DNA of 18,112 nt from a bacterium. GTDB lineage: Bacteria > Vulcanimicrobiota > Xenobia > Xenobiales > Xenobiaceae. The DNA is taken from NCBI GenBank assembly GCA_022839105.1, contig JALHDH010000070.1, forward strand, positions 1-18,112, in the 5' to 3' direction. This document shows, in pieces, positions 1-7,632 of the stretch. The notes under the pieces are model-generated. The model had not been told where the DNA came from, made no database searches, and saw only the letters and a program-made list of their open reading frames with translations. Position 1 is the first letter of the stretch; every line of letters starts with the position of its first letter. The position numbers were made by a program, and so were the translations under genes.

Positions 1-324
1 GGAGTGGCGATGGCTGCGACGCGACTCTTCGAAGGCCGCGGCCAGGGACTCGACCCGCTGGAAGAACTCCCCCTCCATGCGAGAGCGCAGGAACTCCACC
101 TGTTCCAGGGAGCGGGCTTCGACTTCGGCCTGGATCTCCCGAAGGTGCTCGGTCCTGCGGACCTGTTCGTGCAGATCGCGAAAGAGCCGGGCCATGCCCT
201 CCATGCGGGCTTCCTGCTCGGCACGCAGGGCCTGCATCTCGACCAGCTCGCGACGCAGGCCTTCCAGGTCCGTGGCGGGACCCGCAGAGGCCAACTTGGC
301 TCGTCCGGTGGGATGCGAGAGCAT
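1..324 (-). CDS. Coiled-coil protein, partial (C-terminus beyond the left edge)
   Basis: The minus strand is open from an ATG at 322-324 to the window edge, giving 108 residues without a stop. The start is preceded by GAGGGAG a few bases upstream. The product begins MLSHPTGRASLASAG, then becomes a long, charged, Glu/Arg/Leu-rich helix (for example LEGLRRELVEMQALRAEQEA and EIQAEVEARSLEQVEFLRSR) typical of a coiled coil. No signal peptide or membrane segment is visible in this part. It lies 138 bases downstream of the TPR gene on the same strand and in the same reading frame, so the two are probably co-transcribed. No enzymatic motif is visible. A GTG at 376-378 is an alternative start. I do not recognise the family. 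The coding call rests on the open frame, the ribosome binding site and the coherent heptad-like composition. Confidence 0.6.
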   Translation of the reverse strand, partial: MLSHPTGRAKLASAGPATDLEGLRRELVEMQALRAEQEARMEGMARLFRDLHEQVRRTEHLREIQAEVEARSLEQVEFLRSRMEGEFFQRVESLAAAFEESRRSHRHS

Positions 325-462
325 CGCTCCCTCTTCGTGAATTCCCTCGGTCCCGCTCTTCCGGGCTCCACCCTTCACGCGACTACCTGCCCTTCCGCGT
401 TCTGGTTCCGTGCCGCAAGCAGTTCCCGATTCAGCGGGTCGCTCCTGCTCGGGAATCGGGGC

Positions 463-2175
463 TCAGGTCTCGTCGCCCCCCTCCTGTTCGCGAACCTTCC
501 GGGCGATCCGCTCGGCCAGGGAGGCTGCGGCATCTCCCTCCGAAGAGGCCGGAGCGCGGAAATCCATGTCCAGGCCCAGCTCCTCGAGCTGTCGGCGAAG
601 CCGACGACGACGGCTGACCCCCGTCGAGACGATGGCCTGCGAGAACCCCTGGGTGAGGCCGAAGGCCGACTCCACCGGACCTGCAGGCGCGACGGGAGCC
701 AGGGCCGGGACGGAGGGCTCGAGGAGCCCCAGCGCTCCTGGCGCCGAGCCTTCCCAGGAAGAATCCTGACCGGCCTCCTCGGCTCCATCCATGGCGGACA
801 GGGGTCTCCAGGAGATCACTTCGGGATCGGGAGGTTCCTGAATCTGGTCCCGGACCACCCGGAGCATGCCCGGCACGCTCAGGAGCAGGAAGGGAAGTGG
901 CCGATGAAGGGAGCCTGCCACGGGGCTGGGCGGGAGCGGCTGGCGCTCGATCCGATAATCGATCCTGGCGGGCAGCTCTTCCCCAGGCGCACCCAACTCG
1001 ACCGTCTCGAGCCCAGGGGCTCCCAGGATGGCCAGGTCCTCCTCGGGCTCGAGCGTGGCATAGAGATCGTCGTCGGAGGCCGCGACGTAGGGGGCCTCCT
1101 CCGGGAAGGCTCCAGGCGCACCCGATTCCTCGGAGGCGCGCCGGGCGGCGGCCCGGGAAAGGGCCTCCAGCTTGCTGTTCGCGTTGGAGAATTCCCGGGT
1201 GGCGGTCGGATGGTTGGGGTCGAGCTCCAGGACCCGGGAGTAGGCCTCCTTGGCCTCGCCGAACTCTCCGAGTTCGAAAAGCAGGTTGCCGGCCAGCAGG
1301 AATTCCTTGATCGCCTCGCTGGACAGCCCGTTGACCAGGAAGACCTCACCCAGGCGGAGATGGGCCGAAACATCCCGCGGATCCATCGCCAGCAGCTTCT
1401 TGAAGGCCAGGACCGCATCGCGCAGGGAGCCTTTGCCGACCGCGGCTTCACCCAGGCCCATCAAGGCCTCGCGGTTGTTGAGGTCCAGCCGCAGGGCATC
1501 GCGGAACTCCAGCATGGCGTCCCCGAAGCGCTCCTGGAGCATGTAGAGGCGCCCCAGGTCCAGGGAGACCTCGCTGGAATCGGGCAGGAGGAGCTTCAGG
1601 CGACGACAGGAGTCGCCGGCCCGGGCCAGGTTTCCCGACTTCTTGAAAGCGTCGGCCAGGAAGCGGAACTGCTTCACCGCCTCCTGCAGGTGCCCCTGGG
1701 CCACGTGCACGTCGGCCAGATCCATCGAGAGCTCGATATGGCCCGGGCAGGTCTCGAGGGCTTTGTGCAGGACCTGGATGGCCAGTTCGCCACTTCCGAC
1801 CTCGACGAAGAAACGGGCATCCCTGCGGGCCGTGGCGACGAAGGTTTCCTCGTCGGCGGCCCGCTCGAGGTGGCGCAGGATCCCCACGCGCCCTTCGAGG
1901 GAATACGGATCGAAGCGGACGATGGCCTGGGCCACCAGGCCGGCCAGTTCCTCCTGTCCGGTTTCCAGGAGCCTTTCCTGCCAACGGAAGCAGGTCTTGA
2001 CCATCGCGCGGATCCGGCCCCTCATGGCCTGGATCCGGGCCACCCGATTCAGGGCGTGCCGACGGTCGGGATCGAGAGCCAGAATCTCCTCGTAGCGGGC
2101 CAGGGCTTCGTCCAGGCGACGGCAGTCGAAGAGCCCGTCGGCCTCGAGCAACAGATGATCCGGTTCGTTGGACAC
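463..2175 (-). CDS. Tetratricopeptide-repeat (TPR) protein with a disordered C-terminal half
   Basis: The product has about 570 residues. From the N-terminus to about residue 330 it is built of successive TPR-like helix pairs, with typical signatures such as RLDEALARYEEILALDP, EFRDALRLDLNNREALMGLG, AFKKLLAMDPRDVSAHLRLG and AKEAYSRVLELDPNHPTA; I estimate eight or nine repeats. TPR arrays are protein-interaction scaffolds. The C-terminal part is acidic, Pro/Ala-rich and probably disordered, with a basic patch (SRRRRLRRQLEELG) near the end. No signal peptide or convincing membrane segment is present, so it is probably cytoplasmic. I chose the GTG at 2173-2175 because GAGGGAAGG lies six bases upstream and the repeat fold begins directly after it. 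The frame is open to a GTG at 2268 and has an ATG near 2235, but neither has a good ribosome binding site. Its partner is unknown; the coiled-coil gene follows downstream. Confidence 0.85.
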   Translation of the reverse strand: MSNEPDHLLLEADGLFDCRRLDEALARYEEILALDPDRRHALNRVARIQAMRGRIRAMVKTCFRWQERLLETGQEELAGLVAQAIVRFDPYSLEGRVGILRHLERAADEETFVATARRDARFFVEVGSGELAIQVLHKALETCPGHIELSMDLADVHVAQGHLQEAVKQFRFLADAFKKSGNLARAGDSCRRLKLLLPDSSEVSLDLGRLYMLQERFGDAMLEFRDALRLDLNNREALMGLGEAAVGKGSLRDAVLAFKKLLAMDPRDVSAHLRLGEVFLVNGLSSEAIKEFLLAGNLLFELGEFGEAKEAYSRVLELDPNHPTATREFSNANSKLEALSRAAARRASEESGAPGAFPEEAPYVAASDDDLYATLEPEEDLAILGAPGLETVELGAPGEELPARIDYRIERQPLPPSPVAGSLHRPLPFLLLSVPGMLRVVRDQIQEPPDPEVISWRPLSAMDGAEEAGQDSSWEGSAPGALGLLEPSVPALAPVAPAGPVESAFGLTQGFSQAIVSTGVSRRRRLRRQLEELGLDMDFRAPASSEGDAAASLAERIARKVREQEGGDET

Positions 2176-2330
2176 TGGGAACCTTCCCTCGAGTTCAGGA
2201 CCTCCCGGGTCGGACCCGGAAGGTCGGTCTGGCATGGGTATGAAAACAACCCCGGGGACCCGAAACACTCATGAGAAGAGTCTCGGGGACGGAGTCTCCA
2301 CGGCCAAGCCACCTCACAAGGCCGAGAGAT

Positions 2331-2339
2331 ATGATAGCA
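2331..2339 (-). promoter_or_regulatory. Candidate extended -10 promoter for the TPR gene
   Basis: On the minus strand the sequence reads TGCTATCAT, an extended -10 element (TGn plus TATCAT). The -35 position 17 bases upstream is poor (TGGCAC). Transcription would start near 2324, leaving a leader of about 150 bases before the TPR start at 2175. That leader contains a GC-rich inverted repeat (CCGGGTCCGACCCGG). It lies in the 261-base gap between dut and the TPR gene, which otherwise holds no gene. This is a sequence match only. Confidence 0.3.
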
Positions 2340-2356
2340 CCTTGGTCGGCATCGTG

Positions 2357-2380
2357 CCAGGGGGCATTCTCGCCCCCAGG
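2357..2380 (-). terminator. GC-rich hairpin downstream of dut
   Basis: GGGGGC and GCCCCC are separated by six bases (stem 2360-2365 and 2372-2377), with two further pairs after a mismatch. The hairpin lies 57 bases past the dut stop and just upstream of the putative TPR promoter. No U-tract follows, so it may be a weak or factor-assisted terminator, or only a GC-rich hairpin. Confidence 0.3.
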
Positions 2381-2436
2381 AATTCCGACCTGGACCGCCA
2401 CCTTGCAAGGATGGATTCGGCGCCTGCCACCCCGCC

Positions 2437-2934
2437 TCAGCGCCCGGTGCTCCCCAGGCCGCCCCGAGGGGTCGGGCGGACCGGGGCCTCGACGAGTTCG
2501 ACCTGCCAGACCCGGCTGATCTTCATCTGGGCGATCCGGTCCCCGGCTTGAAAAGCCCAGGTCTCTTGCGAAAGGTTGTGGACCAGGACCCACAGGTTCA
2601 GGCGATACTGGAAGTCGATGGTCCCCGGGTGCACCAGGATCCCCCGCCGGGCCAGGCCGCTGCGCCCACGGATCTGGGCCTCCCAGCCCTCCTCGAGCTC
2701 GATGGCAAGTCCCGTATCGACGGCCACCGTCGCTCCCACGGGAACCTCCACCCCTTGCGGAGCATAGAGGTCGAAGCAGGCATCCCCGGGATGGGCCAGG
2801 GTCGGGCGACGGGCCTGCGGGTCGCGCAATTCGATTCGCACTCGGGTATCCGGGTTCAAGGGGAACTCCACTCCGAAGGGTCCGGCCTCCTTCCCGAAGC
2901 CCCCCTCGGTGCCCTGCTGCGCCCCCTCAGTCAC
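2437..2934 (-). CDS. dut: Deoxyuridine 5'-triphosphate nucleotidohydrolase (dUTPase)
   Basis: It hydrolyses dUTP to dUMP and pyrophosphate, keeping uracil out of DNA and supplying dUMP for dTMP synthesis; the family acts as a cytoplasmic homotrimer. All five family motifs appear in order: GDACFDLYA (motif I), GRSGLA (II), GTIDFQYR with the catalytic Asp (III), GDRIAQM (IV) and the C-terminal RGGLGSTGR (V). Two positions differ from the usual pattern: motif III lacks the Gly after Tyr-Arg, and motif V has Leu where the uracil-stacking Phe of GGFGSTG is usual. The GTG at 2932-2934 overlaps the end of comEC by eight bases and gives 165 residues. A GTG at 2871 gives 144 residues, nearer the usual family length of about 150, with AAGGAGG 14 bases upstream. 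The start is therefore uncertain, while family membership is clear. Confidence 0.92.
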   Translation of the reverse strand: MTEGAQQGTEGGFGKEAGPFGVEFPLNPDTRVRIELRDPQARRPTLAHPGDACFDLYAPQGVEVPVGATVAVDTGLAIELEEGWEAQIRGRSGLARRGILVHPGTIDFQYRLNLWVLVHNLSQETWAFQAGDRIAQMKISRVWQVELVEAPVRPTPRGGLGSTGR

Positions 2935-4966
2935 GCCAGCGGCGCCAGGACATTCTTTTCCCGTCCGTCTCGACCTCGAGGGGCCCGTGCTCGTCGCTGC
3001 TCCACCAGGCCGGGGATCGCTCCCTCCAGGCCCTGGAAGGTCGGGGACCGGGCCAGAAGAGCAGTTGGGGCTGGATCTTCTCCAGCGCCGGCCGTGGGCT
3101 CCAGGCCCGGGGCAGGAGGGCCAGATTCCCGGACGGGACGCCTTCCAGGGCCGCATCCCGCAGGACCCAGACCAGCGCGAATTCCAACCAGGTCAGGTGG
3201 AGCGAGCCGGGTCGAGCCTGGATCCTCAGGCCGGGCTCGGGCGAGACGCCCCAGCTCTCGGTCCTGGGGGGGTGGAAGACCTCGTCGGGAAGCCGCGTTC
3301 CGTGAAGAGCCAGGACCTCGAGGGCGTACGGGAGATCCTGGGGGGTCTCGAGCAGGACCAGGTCCCGTCCATGGGGGGTCCTCACCCAGGCCAGGGAGCC
3401 TCGGGGGAGCTCCGCCAGGCGGATCCGAAGGTGCCCGGTCCGGGGCGGCTCGGGCACCATCCCCCAGGAGAAGAGGACCAGAATCAGGGCCAGCAGGCCC
3501 CTCCTCAAGTGCCGGGTTCCCTCACGGGCCAGGGCCAGGCGCAGCCAGACGCCGGCCAGGGCTGCCGCCGCCAGCATAGGGCCCCCGGGGCGCGCCACCG
3601 GCACGGGCTGGACGGCCTCCCCGAGGATCCTGGCCGCGGCCGCCAGGAACTCGGTGGCCAGGGAACAGGCCAGCGCGGGCAATCGGGCCAGGGGTTCGCC
3701 GATCCCCGCCGCCAGCGAGGTGGCCAGCCCCAGGAAGAGCAGGGCCTCGGCCACCGGGGTCATCACCAGGTTGGCGAGCAGCGCGATGGCCGAGATCTCC
3801 TGGAAGTGCCAGGCCAGGAACGGAGCCGTGGCCAGGGTGGCCGAAAGGGTGCTCGACAGGCCGATCCGCAGGGTTCTCGGAAGCGCCAGAAGACAACGCT
3901 CCAGGGGCTCGGACCAGGCGAGCATCCCCGCCACGGCCGCCATCGAGAGCTGGAATCCGACATCGTGCAACCAGCCGGGGCGGGCCAGCAACAAGAGGAG
4001 CGCGGCCAGCAACAGGGAGTTTCCGGCCGAGGAACGACGGCCCAGGAACAAGGCCGCCATGCCCACGACGGCCATGGTGGCCGCCCGCACGACCGACGGA
4101 GAGGCTCCCGCCAGCATCGCGTAGAGGGAGGCTGCCGCTGCCGCCGGCAGGACGGCAACCCGGAGCCCCAGCCCCAGGCGACGACACAACCACAGGACCA
4201 TCCCGGTCACCACCGCGACGTTCAGACCCGAGGCGGCCAGAAGATGCGCGGTCCCCGAGCGACGGAAGGAATCCTGGAGCTCGGGAGGCAGGGCCCTGGC
4301 CTCCCCCAACAGGATCCCCAGGACCAGGGCCTGGGCCTCCGGCCGGAGACAGGCCTCCAGGTTCCCGACCAGCCAGGCCCGAAGCCTCCAGATCAGGGCC
4401 ACGGCCCCCCAGTCCGGGGGGGAGGCCAGGGGGCGAGCCTCCTGAACCCTCAGGCGATGATGGATCCCCTGGCGGGCCAGCCAGGCCCCGGCATCGAAGC
4501 CGCGGGGATGACGGGCGGTCGGGAAGGAGGCCAGACGGCCCTGGAGAGCCCAGCGCTCGCCAGGATCGGGGCGAAGATCCCCGCGCAGCTCGGCCAGGAG
4601 CTCCACCGGAGGAAGATCGGGCAATTCCTCGATCCGCTCGACCCGAAAGCGGAACGCACATCCCCAATGGCGCGGACGGGGAGGTTCCAGGACCGTGCCT
4701 CGGACCTCCAGCTCCCTCCGGTCCATGCCCTCCAAGGGATCCACAGCCAGAAGGCGGGTCTCCACCCCCATCCGGAGGTACCCGGAGGCCGCCGAAAGCG
4801 CCAGGAGCATGAGAAGAAGGCGCCTTTCAGGCTTCAGGAGAAGACCGGTCCCGACCAGCAGGCACAGGACCAGGGCCAGCACCCGGGCGTCGGGCACGGG
4901 GAACAGGGCGATCCCGGCGAGGAATCCCGCCAGGGCCACCGCGGGCCAGCAAGAAGGTGGAGCCAT
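2927..4966 (-). CDS. comEC: ComEC/Rec2-family DNA-uptake channel with a degenerate C-terminal domain
   Basis: ComEC is the inner-membrane channel that carries single-stranded DNA into the cytoplasm during natural transformation. The 679-residue product has two or three N-terminal membrane segments (residues 8-62), then an OB-like DUF4131 region (about 70-180, ending GFDAGAWLARQGI). The competence domain follows, with the hallmark HLLAASGLNV (241-250), DVGFQLSMAAVAGML (335-349) and ALLANLVMTPVAEALL (395-410), and many hydrophobic helices to about residue 500. Residues 512-679 sit where many ComEC proteins carry a metallo-beta-lactamase-like nuclease domain. The start of that fold is recognisable (LRIRLAELPRGSLAWVRTPH), but the metal-binding HxHxDH motif is absent. 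The ATG at 4964-4966 has only a weak ribosome binding site. The gene lies 93 bases downstream of the gene ending at 5060 and overlaps dut by eight bases. Confidence 0.9.
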   Translation of the reverse strand: MAPPSCWPAVALAGFLAGIALFPVPDARVLALVLCLLVGTGLLLKPERRLLLMLLALSAASGYLRMGVETRLLAVDPLEGMDRRELEVRGTVLEPPRPRHWGCAFRFRVERIEELPDLPPVELLAELRGDLRPDPGERWALQGRLASFPTARHPRGFDAGAWLARQGIHHRLRVQEARPLASPPDWGAVALIWRLRAWLVGNLEACLRPEAQALVLGILLGEARALPPELQDSFRRSGTAHLLAASGLNVAVVTGMVLWLCRRLGLGLRVAVLPAAAAASLYAMLAGASPSVVRAATMAVVGMAALFLGRRSSAGNSLLLAALLLLLARPGWLHDVGFQLSMAAVAGMLAWSEPLERCLLALPRTLRIGLSSTLSATLATAPFLAWHFQEISAIALLANLVMTPVAEALLFLGLATSLAAGIGEPLARLPALACSLATEFLAAAARILGEAVQPVPVARPGGPMLAAAALAGVWLRLALAREGTRHLRRGLLALILVLFSWGMVPEPPRTGHLRIRLAELPRGSLAWVRTPHGRDLVLLETPQDLPYALEVLALHGTRLPDEVFHPPRTESWGVSPEPGLRIQARPGSLHLTWLEFALVWVLRDAALEGVPSGNLALLPRAWSPRPALEKIQPQLLFWPGPRPSRAWRERSPAWWSSDEHGPLEVETDGKRMSWRRWRD

Positions 4967-5059
4967 GGCTCGATCGTGCCAGCCGGGGATGAACCGGATC
5001 TTGCCGGGATCCTTCCGGACTGTATCCGGGATGTTGACGTTTCTTGAACGCCCTCCAGG

Positions 5060-5527
5060 TCAGCGCCCGGCGCGCTTCTCCAGGATCTTCAGGACGTGGT
5101 TGACCAGCGGATCCTGTCCGCCGGGGACCGGCGGAAGCTCCGGAACCTTGTTCAGGGCTCCGGTGATCGCCAGATGTTCGATGAACTCGAGCTGCTCGGT
5201 GCGGAGCAGGGCCTTGACCCGGGTATCGAATTCCTGGACCAGTCGGGCGCCGTCCAGGACCCGGGTCAGGGTCGGGCGGATGCGGGCCTTCTGCGCAGAG
5301 GTCAGGGGCCGCGCGGACTCCTGGAGTTGGGTGATCCCCCAGAGCAGGTCCGAGAGGGTCCAGGTGGGGATCCCCTCCGAGGCCGCCTGTGCCCCGACCG
5401 GGGCCTCCTGCACGGGAGCCACCACGGGATCGGTCAGCCCCGGAGACTGCGACCAGGCCGGCAGATGCAGCAGCGCCAGGAGCACCAGGGTCAGAGTCAG
5501 CCGGAATCGATTCATGAAGTTCATCAC
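5060..5527 (-). CDS. Exported small protein with one LTxxQ-like helical unit
   Basis: The product has about 155 residues. An N-terminal hydrophobic stretch (LTLTLVLLALLHLPAW) followed by a polar WSQS region looks like a signal peptide, probably cleaved near residue 25. The mature part is a low-complexity linker, then one helical unit: DLLWGITQLQESARPLTSAQ (residues 60-79), a helix, LLRTEQLEFIEHL (107-119), and a trailing helix DPLVNHVLKILEKRAGR. The same unit occurs in the upstream overlapping gene and in the pair at 10615-13373. The GTG at 5525-5527 overlaps the upstream stop as GTGA; the ATG at 5522-5524, with GGAAA five bases upstream, is an equally good start and differs by one residue. 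The unit resembles the LTxxQ motif of Spy/CpxP periplasmic proteins, but I do not recognise the family with confidence. Location is inferred to be the periplasm or cell surface. Confidence 0.8.
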   Translation of the reverse strand: MMNFMNRFRLTLTLVLLALLHLPAWSQSPGLTDPVVAPVQEAPVGAQAASEGIPTWTLSDLLWGITQLQESARPLTSAQKARIRPTLTRVLDGARLVQEFDTRVKALLRTEQLEFIEHLAITGALNKVPELPPVPGGQDPLVNHVLKILEKRAGR

Positions 5528-6324
5528 TTTCCAAGTTTCTCCAGGGCATTCCTGGCTTCCTTGTCCAGTTCCTCGGGACGGGAAGGCAGGGAGCGGGTGC
5601 CCCTGGCCACACGGCGGGCCTGGACCAGGTCGATCTGCTCGGGGGTCAGGACCTCAAGGAAGACGCTACGGGCTTCGGGCACCGCTCCCTTGAGGCCCTC
5701 CATCCCGGTGACCAGGTCCAGCAGGTGGCGGGCCTGGGCGGGGGTCAAGGCCAGGTCTCCTCCCTTCTGCTCAAGGTGGTAGATCGCCAGGAGGGCCCGC
5801 CGATAGGAATCCGTGGTCCTGGGCTGGGGCGTGGCACCTCCGACTGCATTGGGCTGAAGGGCCTGACCGGGAACCGGTTGCCCCCCCGCCCCGGTCGCCC
5901 CCGGACGAGGGGTCTGAAGCTGGCCTGGAGGCCGGTCGAAGGCCTCGACCCGGCGATGCGCCGAGTCGCCGGAGGCGAAGGCTCGTGGCTTGCCGGCCCG
6001 CTCGGGGACATCGAGGGGGGCGTTTTCTCCAAAGGCCACGGGGATGCTGCCCAGGGAGAGGGTCCCGGGGCGACCGGGATTCGGACCGAACGGATCCTCT
6101 TGGGAATCGGGCGGCCCGAGCGGGGGAGGCTCGCTCAACAACCCGTCCGAGGGCGCCGCTTCCTCTTCGGCCCCAGCCTGCACCCAGAGGGCCTCCTCGA
6201 CCTGGGAGCCGGCCAGGACCCGATCCGGGCCTCCGGACAAAAGAAAGAGCATCTGTCCGGTCACCAGGCCGGTCAGCAGGAGGAAGGCAAGCCATCGAGG
6301 CACGGGCCTCTTCGTCGCGGACAC
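5524..6324 (-). CDS. Single-pass membrane protein with a Pro-rich linker and one LTxxQ-like unit
   Basis: This 266-residue product starts with a basic N-terminus (SATKRPVPRW) and a hydrophobic segment at residues 11-30 (WLAFLLLTGLVTGQMLFLL), which predicts one membrane pass with the C-terminus outside. Residues 40-175 form an acidic, then Pro/Gly-rich linker. The C-terminal unit has ALLAIYHLEQKGGDLALTPA (177-196) with LTPAQ at 193-197, then EVLTPEQIDLVQARR (224-238), then a trailing helix (DKEARNALEKLGK). The layout matches the protein at 10615-11631 (membrane segment, Pro-rich linker, C-terminal units), so they look paralogous. The GTG start at 6322-6324 was chosen because an extended -10 element ends eight bases upstream, which predicts a leaderless mRNA; no ribosome binding site is present. 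It overlaps the following gene by four bases. Function unknown. Confidence 0.78.
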   Translation of the reverse strand: MSATKRPVPRWLAFLLLTGLVTGQMLFLLSGGPDRVLAGSQVEEALWVQAGAEEEAAPSDGLLSEPPPLGPPDSQEDPFGPNPGRPGTLSLGSIPVAFGENAPLDVPERAGKPRAFASGDSAHRRVEAFDRPPGQLQTPRPGATGAGGQPVPGQALQPNAVGGATPQPRTTDSYRRALLAIYHLEQKGGDLALTPAQARHLLDLVTGMEGLKGAVPEARSVFLEVLTPEQIDLVQARRVARGTRSLPSRPEELDKEARNALEKLGK

Positions 6325-6332
6325 GCCCGGGA

Positions 6333-6361
6333 ATCATACCAGAAGAACCGAGGCCGGGCCA
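6333..6361 (-). promoter_or_regulatory. Extended -10 promoter giving a near-leaderless transcript of the gene at 5524-6324
   Basis: The minus strand reads TGGTATGAT (extended -10, hexamer at 6333-6338), with TGGCCC 17 bases upstream as a weak -35. Eight bases separate the hexamer from the GTG start at 6324, so transcription should begin about two bases before the start codon. Confidence 0.55.
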
Positions 6362-6437
6362 GGAACCCCGTCGGGCTGTCGGACACCCTGGGCCGGGAAG
6401 CCCGACCCCCTGGCCCCCCGGCCCCCGGCCTGAAAAA

Positions 6438-6466
6438 TTGCGTCGCTCGGCCCGGAGGCGTATAAT
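6438..6466 (+). promoter_or_regulatory. Sigma-70-type promoter of rnd (leaderless)
   Basis: TTGCGT (6438-6443) and a perfect TATAAT (6461-6466) are spaced 17 bases apart. The ATG of rnd is at 6475, eight bases after the -10 box, so the predicted transcription start is about two bases before the ATG. There is no ribosome binding site, which fits a leaderless mRNA. The arrangement mirrors the divergent promoter at 6333-6361. Confidence 0.65.
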
Positions 6467-6474
6467 CGACGGCC

Positions 6475-7617
6475 ATGAGCAGGGAAACGCCAGACCTCAT
6501 CACCACACCCGCCGCCCTCGAAGAGTTGAAGGCCCGCCTTGAAGAGGCCCCGGTGGTGGCCGTGGACTCCGAGATGGACTCCTTCTACTCCTATCGGGAG
6601 AAGATCTGCCTGGTCCAGTTCTCGACCGAGAAGGCCGACTACCTGGTGGACCCCCTCAGGCTGGACCTGAGCCCGCTGGGAAGCGTCTTTGAGGACCCGG
6701 AGCGCGTCACGGTCTTCCATGCCGGTGAGAATGACATCCCCTACTTCCGGCACCAGTATGGATTCGGCTTTGGCCGTCTCTTCGACACCTACCTGGCGGC
6801 TCGGGTCCTGGGCTATCCCCAATGCGGCCTGGCGGGGCTCCTGGAGACGCACTTCCAGGTTCGCCTGGACAAGAAGTTCCAGATGGCCGACTGGCGGATC
6901 CGCCCACTGCCGCCAGGCATGGCGGAATACGCCCGGATGGACACGCGCTACCTGATCCCGCTTCGCGAGATCCTGTCGGCTGAACTCGCCCGGGCCGATC
7001 GCCTGGCCGAGGCCGAGTCCGAGTTTCGTCGGGCCTCGAAAGCGATCTGGACGGAGAAGACCTTCGACCCGGACGGATGGGTCCGCCTGAAGGGCGCACG
7101 CCGGATGCCGGCCAGCGCCAACGGCTTCCTGCAGACCCTCTACGCCTGGCGCGAGGGCGAGGCCAGCCGCCGAAACCTGCCACCCTTCCGGATCCTCCCG
7201 GACCCCCTGCTCCTTTCCCTGGCCTCCTCCCCCCCTGAAGATCTCCAGGCCCTGCGCGAGACGGCCCGTCACCCCACCCTGGAGGCCTGCGGCCCCGCCA
7301 TCCTGGAAGCCCTGCGCGAGGGCCGGAGCCTGGGCCGGGTGCCGACCCCTCGCCCTCGGGGACGCCTGGACGAAATGCTGACCCGGGAACAGGAATCCCT
7401 CTTCCGAAGATTGCGGGCCTGGCGCAACCGGCGCAGCGCCGAACGCGGGGTCGAGGCCGACCGGGTGGCTCCGAACCGGATCCTCAGGCAGATCGCCCTC
7501 CAGGCCCCGACGACCCGGGAGGAACTGGCCCGGGTGCCGGGGATGGAACCCTGGCGGATGGCCGAGTATGCCACCGAAATCCTGGAATGCCTGGACTCCG
7601 GGAGCAGCCCGGACTGA
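6475..7617 (+). CDS. rnd: Ribonuclease D
   Basis: RNase D is a 3'-5' exoribonuclease of the DEDD family that trims tRNA and other stable RNA precursors in the cytoplasm. The 380-residue length is usual. The exonuclease domain (residues 1-175) carries the expected residues: Asp31 and Glu33 in VVAVDSEMDSFYSY, Asp87 in FHAGENDIPYF, and Tyr152 and Asp156 in EYARMDTRYL, the DEDDy arrangement. Two HRDC-type helical domains follow (about 208-284 and 300-373), the second with PTTREELARVPGMEPWRMAE. The ATG start follows directly from the promoter at 6438-6466. It is divergent from the gene at 5524-6324 and convergent with mrp, with only 15 bases between the two stops. It appears to be a single-gene transcript. 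Confidence 0.93.
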   Translation: MSRETPDLITTPAALEELKARLEEAPVVAVDSEMDSFYSYREKICLVQFSTEKADYLVDPLRLDLSPLGSVFEDPERVTVFHAGENDIPYFRHQYGFGFGRLFDTYLAARVLGYPQCGLAGLLETHFQVRLDKKFQMADWRIRPLPPGMAEYARMDTRYLIPLREILSAELARADRLAEAESEFRRASKAIWTEKTFDPDGWVRLKGARRMPASANGFLQTLYAWREGEASRRNLPPFRILPDPLLLSLASSPPEDLQALRETARHPTLEACGPAILEALREGRSLGRVPTPRPRGRLDEMLTREQESLFRRLRAWRNRRSAERGVEADRVAPNRILRQIALQAPTTREELARVPGMEPWRMAEYATEILECLDSGSSPD

Positions 7618-7632
7618 TCCCCCCCCGCAGGT

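Noticed and set aside
4..2274. Very long plus-strand open frame (756 codons) across the left end
   Set aside because: It is antisense to the TPR and coiled-coil genes; its translation is low-complexity with no motif, whereas the minus strand gives clear TPRs. GC-rich shadow frame.
2401..2410. Palindrome CCTTGCAAGG
   Set aside because: A single ten-base palindrome in the dut-TPR gap with no second copy or clear relation to a promoter; probably chance.
2909..5047. Plus-strand open frame of 712 codons
   Set aside because: Antisense to comEC. Its product is Gly/Gln/Pro-rich without family motifs, whereas the minus strand has the ComEC hallmarks.
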